From: CAYNST01 sp964434105
GTDB lineage: Bacteria > Pseudomonadota > Gammaproteobacteria > Pseudomonadales > Cellvibrionaceae
Length of the DNA: 64,000 nt
NCBI GenBank assembly: GCA_964434105.1
Contig: CAYSTJ010000005.1
Coordinates: 43,480 to 107,479 of the forward strand
Direction of reading: 5' to 3'
In this document: one piece after another, positions 46,350-56,200 of the stretch
Layout of the letters: the number at the start of each line of letters is the position of its first letter
Numbering within the stretch: position 1 is the first letter of the stretch
Notes under the pieces: generated by a model
The model's database searches: none
What the model saw: only the letters and a program-made list of their open reading frames with translations
What the model was told of the DNA's origin: nothing
Position numbers and translations under genes: made by a program

Positions 46350-46845
46350 GGTCTGTTGACGTCTCATCAACGCCGGCCTTATAGTCAATGGCATTGATAT
46401 ACCAGGTAAACAGCCCCGCTTCGGTTTTTACCTGGGTTTCGTCTCCCACCGACTTTTTCAACAGTGCGCGCGCCATGGGCGAATCGATGGAGATATAATC
46501 GTTCCGGCCAAAGATTTCATCATATCCGACGATCCTGAACCGCTTGATATCGCCCTGTTCATTTTCGATTTCCACCCAGGCACCAAAAAATACGCGGCCT
46601 TCCTGCTCCGGGTGATAATCGACTATTTTTAGGTTTTCCAGACTTTTGCGCAGGTAACGGACACGGCGGTCTATTTCCCGCAGGCGCTTCTTGTTGTATT
46701 GATAGTCCGCATTCTCACTGCGATCGCCCAGGCTGGCCGCCCAGGTGACCTTCTGTGTCACTTCCGGGCGCTCTCTGCGCCACAGCTGATCCAACTCCTG
46801 CCGCAGGTTTTCGTAGCCCTGCCGGGTAATCAGGGGTGTTCTCAC
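46330..46845 (-). CDS. greB: Transcription elongation factor GreB
   Basis: 171 aa from GTG 46845, which follows GGGAG by eight bases and gives RTPLITRQGYENLRQEL in line with the family; a second GTG three codons upstream lacks SD spacing. GreB stimulates transcript cleavage in backtracked RNA polymerase. The coiled coil TWAASLGDRSENADYQYNKK has the acidic tip; the globular half is VFFGAWVEIENEQGDIKRF, then GRNDYISIDSPMARALL. The stop overlaps the S9 peptidase gene tail to tail. Confidence 0.94.
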   Translation of the reverse strand: MRTPLITRQGYENLRQELDQLWRRERPEVTQKVTWAASLGDRSENADYQYNKKRLREIDRRVRYLRKSLENLKIVDYHPEQEGRVFFGAWVEIENEQGDIKRFRIVGYDEIFGRNDYISIDSPMARALLKKSVGDETQVKTEAGLFTWYINAIDYKAGVDETSTDPNPEDS

Positions 46846-46866
46846 GCCTATCACTCCCTCTGTGAA

Positions 46867-48462
46867 TTATTGATGCGCAGGCTTCAAATGCCGAATGCGC
46901 CAGCCACCCGCCAGCATGGTCACAAAAAATACGATCACCCCCAGCAAACACAGGCCCGCCAGGGTCAGAACGCGCAACCACCACAGCTGCTCTGCAAATA
47001 CCGGCAGCGATGCCAATGCCAGCGCCAGCACGGCGGACATACCTGCTGCCGCCAGTGCCAGAAGCGCAAGATAGCGTATCCAGCCGGGGCCCGGTTGATA
47101 ACAGCCGTTGCGGAGCAGCCCTTTCAGCAGCAATCCGGCGTTGAGAAACGCGGACAACGCTGTGGCCAGCGCCAAACCAACGTGCCCAATATTCAGCCAT
47201 CGATGAAAAAGAAATACCAGAATCAGATTAAAGATCATATTGGCGACCATGGCTATCACACCGATCCGGACGGGCGTACGCGTGTCCTGCCGCGAAAAAT
47301 ACCCCGTAATCAAAACCTTGATCAGCATGAAAGCACTGAGTCCGGCCGCATAGGCCATCAGACTGTAACCGGCCATCTGCGCATCCAGCGCGCTAAACCG
47401 GGCGCCGTGCTGAAACAGGGTTACGATCAAGGGTTCCGATAACACCACCAGTGCCGCGGTCGCCGGTATGGCGATCAACAATACATTGCGCAGCGCCCAA
47501 TCGAGCGTGTGACTGTAGTCATCGCTATTTCCCTGGGTATGCTGACGCGACAGTGTGGGCAGTATGACCGTGGCAATGGCTACGCCGAAAACCCCCAGCG
47601 GCAGTTCGATAAGCCGGTCGGAATAATACAGCCACGAGACACTGCCATCGGAGATCAGTGAGGCCAATACGGTATCCAGCATCAGGTTTATCTGACTGAC
47701 TGATACGCCGAAAATTGCCGGCGCCATCAGTTTCAGCACTTTCTTTACCAACGGGTCTTTCCAGATCGGGCGCGGCACCGGCAACAGATTCATCCGTGCC
47801 AGAAATGGCAACTGGAACCCCAACTGCAGAGCACCTGCCACCAGTACACCCCACGCCAGCGCCATCGACGGCGTCTCCACCCGGGTTGAGAAACCGATGG
47901 CCGCGGCAATCAAAACCAGATTCAACAGCACCGGCGTCAATGCCGGCACAGCGAAACGGTCATAGCTATTAAGAATGGAACCGGCAAAGCCGGCCAGTGA
48001 TATAAATGCGAGGTACGGGAAGGTGATTCGAATCAGATCGACAGTCAATTCGTATTTGACCATATCCTGCAAATAGAATCCGGGCGCGAACACCATGGTG
48101 ATGTAGGGCGCCGCAACGACCGCCAGCAGCGATACGGTGATCACCGAAACCCCGAGACACCCCGCTATACGATCAATAAAGTGCCTCACCAGGCTGACGT
48201 CACCTTTGGCCCGCAGCTCTGACAAAACCGGCACAAAGGCCTGAGCGAAGGCGCCCTCCGCAAAAAGCCGACGCAGGAAATTGGGAATTTTGAAAGCCAC
48301 AAAGAAGGCATCCGCACCGCCTGCGGCGCCGATAAATATGGCGAACACGACATCACGCACCAGTCCCAGCACGCGCGATATCATGGTCATGACACTGACC
48401 ACTGCACTGGAGCGCAGCAGGCGCGTCGGCGATTTAATGACGTCGGAGGTAGTCTGTTTCAC
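46867..48462 (-). CDS. murJ: Lipid II flippase MurJ (MviN)
   Basis: 531 aa with about 14 membrane helices. It moves lipid II across the inner membrane for peptidoglycan synthesis. Start region RSSAVVSVMTMISRVLGLVRDVVFAIFIG, then FFVAFKIPNFLRRLFAEGAFAQAFVPVL, the conserved arginines of the central cavity in this region and FSRQDTRTPVRIGVIAM in the second half. Same strand as greB, 21 bases upstream of it. Confidence 0.95.
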   Translation of the reverse strand: MKQTTSDVIKSPTRLLRSSAVVSVMTMISRVLGLVRDVVFAIFIGAAGGADAFFVAFKIPNFLRRLFAEGAFAQAFVPVLSELRAKGDVSLVRHFIDRIAGCLGVSVITVSLLAVVAAPYITMVFAPGFYLQDMVKYELTVDLIRITFPYLAFISLAGFAGSILNSYDRFAVPALTPVLLNLVLIAAAIGFSTRVETPSMALAWGVLVAGALQLGFQLPFLARMNLLPVPRPIWKDPLVKKVLKLMAPAIFGVSVSQINLMLDTVLASLISDGSVSWLYYSDRLIELPLGVFGVAIATVILPTLSRQHTQGNSDDYSHTLDWALRNVLLIAIPATAALVVLSEPLIVTLFQHGARFSALDAQMAGYSLMAYAAGLSAFMLIKVLITGYFSRQDTRTPVRIGVIAMVANMIFNLILVFLFHRWLNIGHVGLALATALSAFLNAGLLLKGLLRNGCYQPGPGWIRYLALLALAAAGMSAVLALALASLPVFAEQLWWLRVLTLAGLCLLGVIVFFVTMLAGGWRIRHLKPAHQ

Positions 48463-48830
48463 GTAGTAGCCGTCAGCTGCCGCAAAAGGTAGCGCATTGA
48501 GCCATGATTCGGGCAGCCAGGCAAGTCCGTACCCGCGAGGTGATCATTCGCCAGCAAGATCCCGTCCACAGAATTCAACCTGGCGCTGCCCGCTTTTGCC
48601 ACCTGCATCCAAAAATGCGCCGTGTCGGCTTGACAGTCGCTAACATCTTTGCCGCCATGCAAAAAGCAGGGTATCCTTATGCCCCGCAATCAGGATGGCA
48701 ATCTGCGACTTTTATCGAACGCCTGGCCAACGCCACCGCCCCCTCTGCGTACCGCAGCGTCCCGACGGCGCGATGTGTTTAGTGCGCCCCGCGCTTGTGC
48801 TATTCTCCCCGCCCTCAAACAGGAGCTTAT
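48463..48830. other. Divergent intergenic region of about 368 bp
   Basis: Between murJ (minus) and the YffB-type arsC gene (plus). No gene or repeat recognised; rpsT, a frequent murJ neighbour, is not present. The right end carries CAGGAG seven bases before the next start. Confidence 0.4.
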
Positions 48831-49187
48831 ATGTCAGATAAGACAACTTTATTCGGCATCAAAAATTGTGACAGTGTAAAACGCGCGCGCGACTGGCTCG
48901 TCGCCCAGGGCATAGAACACGTTTTTCACGATTTTCGGACTGAGGGACTCAGCAAGCCTCAGCTACAGGCGTGGATTGACAGGGTCGGCCCGGACCGCCT
49001 GATCAATAAACGCAGCACCACCTGGAAACAACTGCCGCCGGCAGACCAGTCGCTGGCGCTGAGCGGGTCCATTTCCGCGGTCGTACTCGCCAATCCGACG
49101 CTTATTAAGCGGCCGGTATTGCAATCCGGTGATGCATTGCTGATCGGCTTTGACGCCGCGGAGTACGAAAAGCAGTTTCTCCCCTAG
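48831..49187 (+). CDS. ArsC family reductase (YffB-type)
   Basis: 118 aa from ATG 48831 (SD CAGGAG). The thioredoxin-fold ArsC domain opens with TLFGIKNCDSVKRARDWL (Cys13); INKRSTTWKQL and KRPVLQSGDALLIGF are the family blocks. YffB-type proteins lack the arsenate reductase residues and are usually placed near dap genes; function unclear, possibly glutathione-dependent thiol reduction. Followed by dapD after 57 bases, probably one operon. Confidence 0.88.
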   Translation: MSDKTTLFGIKNCDSVKRARDWLVAQGIEHVFHDFRTEGLSKPQLQAWIDRVGPDRLINKRSTTWKQLPPADQSLALSGSISAVVLANPTLIKRPVLQSGDALLIGFDAAEYEKQFLP

Positions 49188-49244
49188 CCCGGACGGCATT
49201 CTTCGAATGCAGGTTGCATCACCCGAAATAATTTTATAGAAGGT

Positions 49245-50267
49245 TTGAACATGACACAGGTATACGCACTGGGCCTCGGCATCGGCACCAAAAACACGCA
49301 AGGTGACTGGCTTGAGGTTTTCTATCCGGCCCCCCTTATTGACCCGGACAACAATACCGTACAACCGCTATTGGAACTCTGCGGCTGGCAAAGCGGAAAC
49401 ACCCTGCACGAACTCACTCGCGATCAGCTCGTTTCCCTTGCCGGCGATCCGTTTTTTGGCGACCTGGCGCGCAGCTTTGCTGACAGCCAGCAACCCATTG
49501 TTGCGGTCATTCTGGCAACAGACAGCGGCCCGGACAACGTTCCGGCGGCCTACCTTAAGCTGCATCTGCTCAGTCACCGACTTTGCAAACCCCATGAAAC
49601 ACGCCTGGACGGCATCTTTGGTGTGTTGCCCAATGTCGCCTGGACCAGTCAGGGCGCAGTTGACCTGAACGATCTGCCTGCACTGCAACAGCGATGCCGG
49701 CTGGAAGGCCGCCCGTTGTCGGTGAACTCAATCGATAAGTTTCCCCGCATGACCGATTATGTCGTTCCGAAAGGCGTGCGCATCGCTGACACCGCACGCG
49801 TGCGCCTCGGGGCCTATCTGGGCGAGGGAACAACCGTTATGCACGAGGGCTTCATCAATTTCAATGCCGGAACGCTCGGGACCAGCATGGTGGAAGGCCG
49901 TATTTCCGCTGGCGTCATCGTCGGTGAAGGCTCCGACCTCGGCGGTGGCTGCTCGACCATGGGGACGCTCTCCGGCGGCGGCAATATCGTGATCTCGGTA
50001 GGCAAAGGCTGTCTGATTGGCGCCAACGCCGGCATCGGGATACCACTGGGCGACCGTTGCATTGTGGAGGCCGGACTGTATATCACAGCCGGCACCAAGG
50101 TGGTTCTGCTGGATGCCGACAACCAGGTACAGGGGCAGGTTAAAGCGCGGGATCTGGCCGGAAAAAGCGATCTTTTGCTTCGACGTAACTCGTTGAATGG
50201 TGCTGTTGAATGCAAAACCAACCTCAGTGCAGTCGCGCTGAACGACGCCCTGCATGTGAACAACTGA
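49245..50267 (+). CDS. dapD: Tetrahydrodipicolinate N-succinyltransferase (long form)
   Basis: 340 aa. It succinylates tetrahydrodipicolinate on the way to lysine and meso-diaminopimelate. The C-terminal half is a left-handed beta helix with hexapeptide repeats (VRLGAYLGEGTTVMHEGFINFNAG, GRISAGVIVGEGSDLGGG, CLIGANAGIGIPLGDRC). The length matches the DapD type of Pseudomonas and actinobacteria rather than the 274-aa E. coli type. Its stop overlaps the dapE start by one base. Confidence 0.95.
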   Translation: MNMTQVYALGLGIGTKNTQGDWLEVFYPAPLIDPDNNTVQPLLELCGWQSGNTLHELTRDQLVSLAGDPFFGDLARSFADSQQPIVAVILATDSGPDNVPAAYLKLHLLSHRLCKPHETRLDGIFGVLPNVAWTSQGAVDLNDLPALQQRCRLEGRPLSVNSIDKFPRMTDYVVPKGVRIADTARVRLGAYLGEGTTVMHEGFINFNAGTLGTSMVEGRISAGVIVGEGSDLGGGCSTMGTLSGGGNIVISVGKGCLIGANAGIGIPLGDRCIVEAGLYITAGTKVVLLDADNQVQGQVKARDLAGKSDLLLRRNSLNGAVECKTNLSAVALNDALHVNN

Positions 50268-51403
50268 TGACTGCCTGCACACCTACCCTGCAACTGGCCT
50301 GCGACCTGATCGGTCGCCCCAGCGTGACACCCGCTGACGCGGGCTGTCAGGCCCTGATGATTGCGCGACTTGAAGCCGTGGGTTTTGCCGTTGAGCGACT
50401 GCGATTTAACGATGTCGACAATTTTTGGGCTGTACGGGGCGATGATGGCCCTGTTCTGGCCTTCGCGGGACACACGGACGTCGTCCCGAGCGGTCCCGCT
50501 GAAGCCTGGACCCACCCGCCTTTTTCACCGGTTATCGAAAACGGCTTTCTTTATGGACGGGGTGCTGCCGACATGAAAGGCAGCCTGGCCGCCATGATTA
50601 CGGCAACCGAGGCATTTGTGACGGAGTATCCACGGCATCGGGGGCGACTCGCTTTTCTGATCACCAGCGATGAAGAAGGCATAGCCGCTGACGGCACGGT
50701 CAGGGTTATGCAATGGCTTGAGGCACGGGGGCAAAAAATCGAGTGGTGCGTTGTCGGCGAACCCTCCAGCACGGCATTGTTGGGCGATGTGATCAAAAAT
50801 GGCCGGCGCGGCTCCCTGGGGGCCGAATTACGAATCGTCGGCCGCCAGGGTCACGTGGCCTATCCGCACCTGGCCACCAATCCCATCCATGCAGTGGCAC
50901 CAGCGCTGGCCGACCTGGCAGCAACCGAGTGGGATCACGGCAATGATCATTTCCCGGCGACGAGTTTTCAGGTTTCCAATTTCAACAGCGGCACCGGGGC
51001 CACCAATGTTATTCCCGGCACGGCTGACGTGGTTTTCAACTTCCGCTTTTCCACCGAAGTAACCGCGGAAATCCTGCAGACCCGCACCGAAACCATCCTG
51101 CAGCAACACGGTCTCAATTATGAGATCCGCTGGCACCTGTCGGGGCAGCCTTTTCTGACCAGCGCCGGGGAACTGGTGGACGCCGCCGGGCACGCCATCC
51201 ATGCCGTGACTGGCCGCCACACCTGCCTTTCGACAGCCGGCGGCACATCGGACGGCCGGTTCATAGCGCCTACCGGTGCACAGGTGGTGGAAATTGGCCC
51301 GGTCAATGCCACGATTCATCAGTTGAATGAATGCGTCAAAGCGTCCGACCTGGACGATCTGAGCCGGATTTACCAGCAGATTATGACCCGTTTACTCACT
51401 TGA
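50267..51403 (+). CDS. dapE: Succinyl-diaminopimelate desuccinylase
   Basis: 378 aa from ATG 50267 (TGATG with dapD). It removes succinate from N-succinyl-LL-diaminopimelate. M20 peptidase metal ligands visible: His in FAGHTDVVPSG, Asp in RGAADMKGSLAAM, the Glu pair in ITSDEEGIA, and the final His in NATIHQLNECV. The dimerisation domain sits between about 180 and 295. It follows dapD directly, the next-but-one step of the pathway. Confidence 0.97.
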   Translation: MTACTPTLQLACDLIGRPSVTPADAGCQALMIARLEAVGFAVERLRFNDVDNFWAVRGDDGPVLAFAGHTDVVPSGPAEAWTHPPFSPVIENGFLYGRGAADMKGSLAAMITATEAFVTEYPRHRGRLAFLITSDEEGIAADGTVRVMQWLEARGQKIEWCVVGEPSSTALLGDVIKNGRRGSLGAELRIVGRQGHVAYPHLATNPIHAVAPALADLAATEWDHGNDHFPATSFQVSNFNSGTGATNVIPGTADVVFNFRFSTEVTAEILQTRTETILQQHGLNYEIRWHLSGQPFLTSAGELVDAAGHAIHAVTGRHTCLSTAGGTSDGRFIAPTGAQVVEIGPVNATIHQLNECVKASDLDDLSRIYQQIMTRLLT

Positions 51404-51410
51404 GTCGCTC

Positions 51411-51893
51411 ATGAATACAACCTTGACACACATCAACCAGCAGGGCGAAGCCAATATGGTTGATGTCGGCAACAAGTCCGACAGCCAGCGGCGTGCAACC
51501 GCACAAACACTGGTCACCATGCAATCGGAGACCTTGTCGTTGATTCTGGCAGGCGGACATAAAAAGGGTGATGTTTTTACCATCGCCCGCATTGCCGGCA
51601 TTCAGGCCGCAAAAAAGTGCAGCGAATTGATCCCGTTGTGTCACCCGCTATCCCTGACCCATATCGATGTACAAATCATTCCCCATACCGAAAGTCATCA
51701 GGTCGAATTGCTCGCAACCTGCGCCCTGAGCGGGAAGACCGGCGTGGAAATGGAAGCGCTGACCGCGGTATCCGTTGCAGCCCTGACAATCTATGACATG
51801 TGTAAAGCAGTCGATAAGGGTATGATCATCGGCCCGACCCGACTGCTGAAGAAAAGCGGCGGCCAGTCAGGCGACTGGGAGGCTGCATCATGA
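51411..51893 (+). CDS. moaC: Cyclic pyranopterin monophosphate synthase MoaC
   Basis: 160 aa. With MoaA it makes cPMP, the first molybdenum cofactor intermediate. LTHINQQGEANMVDVGNKSDSQRRA at the start; LIPLCHPLSLTHIDV (active-site loop) and GVEMEALTAVSVAALTIYDMCKA later. It begins 7 bases after dapE, so it may be in the same transcript. moaA is not here. The stop overlaps the moaD start. Confidence 0.97.
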   Translation: MNTTLTHINQQGEANMVDVGNKSDSQRRATAQTLVTMQSETLSLILAGGHKKGDVFTIARIAGIQAAKKCSELIPLCHPLSLTHIDVQIIPHTESHQVELLATCALSGKTGVEMEALTAVSVAALTIYDMCKAVDKGMIIGPTRLLKKSGGQSGDWEAAS

Positions 51894-52159
51894 CTACCCT
51901 GGATCCGACCATGCTCCATGTTTTCTACTTCGGCGCCCTGGCCGATGAACTCAACTGCCGCGAAGAACAGGTGCAGGTCCCGACGGACATATCGACCGCC
52001 GGCAAGTTGCAGGACTGGCTCGCGAATCGGGGCACCCCCTGGCAGGCGCTCCAACAGGCGCGCATCAAAGTGGCCGTCAACCATGAAATTGCCCGCCCAT
52101 GCCATCTGCTGCGCAACGGCGATGAAGTGGCATTTTTTCCTCCGGTGACCGGCGGCTAG
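51890..52159 (+). CDS. moaD: Molybdopterin synthase sulfur carrier subunit MoaD
   Basis: 89 aa with a ubiquitin-like fold and the essential C-terminal Gly-Gly (FFPPVTGG), which becomes a thiocarboxylate. Its start overlaps the moaC stop (ATGA); MLHVFYFGALADEL seven codons in is the family-like start and may be the real one. It forms the synthase with MoaE. Confidence 0.93.
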   Translation: MTTLDPTMLHVFYFGALADELNCREEQVQVPTDISTAGKLQDWLANRGTPWQALQQARIKVAVNHEIARPCHLLRNGDEVAFFPPVTGG

Positions 52160-52248
52160 TCCCGCCGTTTACCGGGGCGTCATCTGCTACACTGTCAAAG
52201 CAGTACATGGCACTCCCCCTGGCTCTCAAACCGGTGACGGGACCGTTG

Positions 52249-52710
52249 ATGACTATAATGAACAATCCAATTCATATTGATGTTCGCACCGCGGATTTCG
52301 AGCAGGGTTTCGAGTATTCACAACTTCTGCAGAATCACCAGGCAGGCGCGGTGGTGAGCTTTGTCGGCCGGGTACGGGATTTTACAGATCGGCACAGCCA
52401 GGATCTCTGGCTTGAACACTACCCGGGCATGACAGAAAAAGTACTCCATCGGATTGCCCAGCAGGCGCAATCGCGCTGGCCGGTGCTTTCCGCGAGAATA
52501 ATTCACCGTGTAGGTCGCATGCAGGCCGGTGAACAGATTGTCTTTGTCGGTGTCAGTGCACCACATCGCCACGACGCTTTTCAGGCGTGTATGTTTATTA
52601 TGGATTTACTAAAGACCGAGGCGCCCTTCTGGAAAAAAGAAGGCAGCAGCTGGGTAATTCCAAAACAAAGTGACAACAAAGCCGCTGATGCGTGGACCGA
52701 AAAGCTTTAA
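52249..52710 (+). CDS. moaE: Molybdopterin synthase catalytic subunit MoaE
   Basis: 153 aa from ATG 52249 (SD CGGGA); a second ATG nine bases later is also possible. It inserts two sulfurs from MoaD into cPMP. VVSFVGRVRD, LEHYPGMTEKVL, HRVGRMQAGEQIVFVGVSAPHR and KTEAPFWKKE (active-site lysines) are all present. The 3' end overlaps the next small gene by 23 bases. Confidence 0.95.
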   Translation: MTIMNNPIHIDVRTADFEQGFEYSQLLQNHQAGAVVSFVGRVRDFTDRHSQDLWLEHYPGMTEKVLHRIAQQAQSRWPVLSARIIHRVGRMQAGEQIVFVGVSAPHRHDAFQACMFIMDLLKTEAPFWKKEGSSWVIPKQSDNKAADAWTEKL

Positions 52711-52963
52711 GCGCCTGAAGCAGGCGTTACTGGTGCACTACACCGCACCGCCCGCCAGCCTGATACCGCGGTTTCGCAATGGCGCGCTTTGCTTTAGCGC
52801 CGGGCTGGCGATGATCATGATCGCCAATGGCAGCATGGAACCGTCCATTGGTCAGGAACTGGTTGTATTGTTCGGCCTGCTGATCGGCGCCATCGGGTTT
52901 TACCTGGCGCTGACGGCGGAAATACGATTTATTATTGGTCGGTTGATACATTTACTGCGATGA
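52688..52963 (+). CDS. Small two-helix membrane protein
   Basis: 91 aa from ATG 52688, which overlaps moaE by 23 bases; an upstream GTG would give 97. No named family recognised. A basic N-terminus (RGPKSFKRLKQALL) is followed by two hydrophobic helices (ALCFSAGLAMIMIANG and LVVLFGLLIGAIGFYLALTA) and a basic C-terminus. The overlap suggests co-translation with moaE, yet no link to molybdenum is known. A miniature mobile element follows. Confidence 0.6.
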   Translation: MRGPKSFKRLKQALLVHYTAPPASLIPRFRNGALCFSAGLAMIMIANGSMEPSIGQELVVLFGLLIGAIGFYLALTAEIRFIIGRLIHLLR

Positions 52964-53002
52964 GCTGCCGGCCAATCCCATACGACTGGCGTTACAATAA
53001 AC

Positions 53003-53217
53003 GTAACTATTCAGCTCACGCCCCGATTTGCCCATCGCTGCGTTAAAAAAATGGTCACAAACCTGTCGGGAACAGGTTTGAACGCCTGGCCAGGCGGCCC
53101 GGAGGGCGACGCGCAGGATGCGCGGCGTATTTACAGGAGTAAACTCACGGTTTTCGACTTGCTCTGAATAAATCTGGTCACAATCTGAACAGTTACAGCA
53201 CGAGCCGAATAGCTACC
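53003..53217 (+). mobile_element. GTAACTATTCAG miniature element, copy B (215 bp) with 8-bp target duplication
   Basis: Left end GTAACTATTCAGCTCACG, right end CCGAATAGCTAC, the terminal inverted repeats. The element is flanked by exact 8-bp direct repeats CAATAAAC at 52995-53002 and 53218-53225, the mark of transposition. Inside: AAACCTGTCGGGAACAGGTTT, an 8-bp stem hairpin; the palindrome GCCTGGCCAGGC; and GTAAACTCAC. A second, inner pair of ends (GTAACTATTCAG and CTGAACAGTTAC) gives a nested look. It codes for nothing and sits 40 bases upstream of the YdiJ-type gene. Confidence 0.93.
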
Positions 53218-53257
53218 AATAAACAAACGCGTACCTTTTAAACCAAAGACTGCCTCC

Positions 53258-56200
53258 ATGATTCCAAGACTTGATACAGTTCCCCAACTCGAGCGCACCA
53301 GCGATCAGTACCTGACAGCACTGGGCGAACGTGGATTTCAGGGTGAGATTGAACGGGGATTCAGCGCCCGCATGGTCATGGCGACGGACAATTCCATCTA
53401 CCAGTGGTTGCCCCAGGGCATAGTCTACCCGAGAGACACATCTGACCTGGTCAGGCTGGCCGAGCTGTCACAGAATACGGCGTACCGGGGGGTCTCGCTG
53501 ACGCCACGTGGCGGCGGCACCGGCACCAACGGCCAGGCGCTGAATAACGGAATCATAGTGGACACGTCCCGCCACATGAACCGCATTCTGGAGATCAACC
53601 ACAACGAGCGCTGGGCGCGGGTCGAGTGCGGCGTGGTCAAGGATCAGCTGAATGCGGCGTTGAAACCGTTTGGCCTGTTTTTCGCGCCCGAATTGTCCAC
53701 CAGCAACCGGGCGACCATCGGCGGCATGGTCAATACCGATGCATCGGGCCAGGGTTCGTGCCGCTATGGCAAGACACGCGACCATGTGCTGGAATTGACC
53801 ACCGTGTTACTGGACGGATCGGTACTGCATTCTCATGCACTCACCGCGGAAGAGCTGGCAGCCCATCGGGAGCAGCAGGACCGGGTCGGACAGATCCACC
53901 GTCTGGTGGACGGTATCTACAACGAACACAAAGCCGTCATCACGCAAAAATTTCCCAGGCTGAACCGCTGCCTTACCGGTTACGATCTGGCCCACATCCG
54001 CGACGAACGCGGCCGGTTCAACCTGAACAACATACTGTGTGGCAGTGAAGGTACCCTCGGATTCATTACCGAAGTCAAACTGAATCTGTTGCCCATCCCC
54101 AAACATGCCGCATTGGTTATCGTGCGCTACAGTAACTTTGACAGCGCCCTGCGCGACGCCGCGAGACTCATGGAAGCTCAACCCAGCAGTATTGAAACCG
54201 TGGATTCCAAAGTACTGGGGCTGGCCATGAACGATATCGTATGGCATCAGGTTGCCCGCTATTTTCCCGACAGCGGACCTGTGCCGACGCGGGGAGTCAA
54301 TCTCGTCGAATACACCGCCCATAGCGAAGAAGAACTCAAGGCGGGGCTGGGGCGACTTCGCGCAGCCCTGCGCAAAGGCAACCCTGACTGCCTCGGGCAG
54401 ACGATTGCTTCCGGCCAGAACGAAGTGAATAAACTGTGGGGCATGCGTAAAAAGGCCGTAGGCCTGTTGGGCAATGCGAAAGGCGAAGCCCGGCCGGTAC
54501 CGTTTGTTGAAGACACAGCGGTACCGCCGGAAAATCTTGCTGATTTTATCCACGAGTTTCGACAGTTGCTCGACAGCCACAAGTTGGACTATGGCATGTT
54601 CGGCCATGTGGATGCCGGTGTTCTGCATGTGCGCCCCATGCTGGACATGAAGGATCCACAGCAGGCCAGACAGGTACGCAACATTTCAGACCAGGTGGTA
54701 GCGCTCACCCAGAAATACCATGGCTTATTATGGGGCGAACATGGCAAAGGGGTACGATCGGAATATGCACCCGCCTTTTTCGGAGAGCTGTATCCACAGT
54801 TACAGCGCATCAAGGCGGTATTCGACCCGTATAACCAGCTCAATCCAGGAAAAATTGCCACACCCGCCGGCGACCTGAAATTACTGAAAATCGATGAGGT
54901 TCCCACCCGCGGGGACGTGGATCGAACGATTCCGGTCAGTTCCTGGCAGGGCTATAGCGAAGCGGTTTACTGCAACGGCAATGGTGCGTGTTTCAACTGG
55001 GATTACAGCGATGCCATGTGCCCCTCCTGGAAAGTGACCCGGGACCGGGTCCATTCACCCAAGGGGCGCGCATCCTTGATCCGCGAATGGTTAAGACAGA
55101 TGAACGAAGCCGGCGCCGATCCGGTCGCGCTGCTCGCGCGCCCGGCCGGCCGCCTGAAATTTGTGATGGGCTGGCCAGGACGTGCGCTCAATACCCGCAA
55201 ACTTAAGCGCGGCGCCTACGATTTTTCTCAGGAGGTGCAGGAGGCCATGGCTGGCTGCCTGTCCTGCAAAGCCTGTGCGGGACAATGCCCGGTCAAGGTG
55301 GACGTCCCGACCTTTCGCAGCAGATTCCTGGCGCTGTACCATACCCGCTATACCCGGCCACTCAAAGACTACCTGGTCGGTTCTCTCGAATACCTGTTGC
55401 CGGTGATCGCGCACGCCCCCCGGGTTTATAACGGGTTTATGAAGGCCAAACCGGTCCGTTGGGTATTGTCTAACGGCGTGGGCTTTGAAGATGCGCCATT
55501 ATTGCCGCAGACCCCACTGCCGAAAGTGTTAAAGAAATGGCAACTGGACATGGCGACCTCGGCCACGCTGGAGAAGCTGAGCGACGCTGACAAAAGCAGA
55601 ACTGTCATATTGGTGCAGGATGCGTTTACCAGTTTCTACGAGCCGCAGCTGGTGGCCGATATTATGGTCTTCCTGAAGCAGTTGGGTTTCAGACCTTTGC
55701 TGGCACCGTTCAAGGCCAACGGCAAACCTCTGCATGTGCACGGCTTTCTGCATGCGTTTACCCGTGTAGCCCGTAAACATTCGGTCATGCTGCAGGAACT
55801 GTCGCAATATGGCGTTCCGCTGATCGGTCTGGACCCTGCGATGACAATAACACTGCGCAGTGAATACCGCAAAGTCCTCGACGAACCGGCGTGGCCCAAT
55901 GTTCTGTTGGTGCAGGAATGGCTCGCAACCCGGCAGGATCAGTTGAAGGCGGGGAAATCGCTCTTCAAGGAAAGCCATTTATTTCGCCTGATGCCGCATT
56001 GTACCGAGTCCACCAACGCACCCGCGGCCATTAAGGACTGGCAGACCGTATTCGCCGCGCTGGGCCAAACGCTGGAAATAGTCCCGGTGGGCTGTTGCGG
56101 CATGTCCGGTACTTATGGGCACGAGTCGCGGCACCGCACCAATTCCACAGATCTGTTCAATATGAGCTGGCGCGGCCCGATCCGGGCGATTGAAAACCAG

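Noticed and set aside
46699..47442. 247-codon plus-strand open frame over greB and murJ
   Set aside because: Spans two recognised genes on the other strand and is rich in Gln, Arg and His; shadow.
53807..54628. 273-codon minus-strand open frame inside the YdiJ-type gene
   Set aside because: Fully contained in a recognised gene with conserved motifs; a shadow caused by codon bias.
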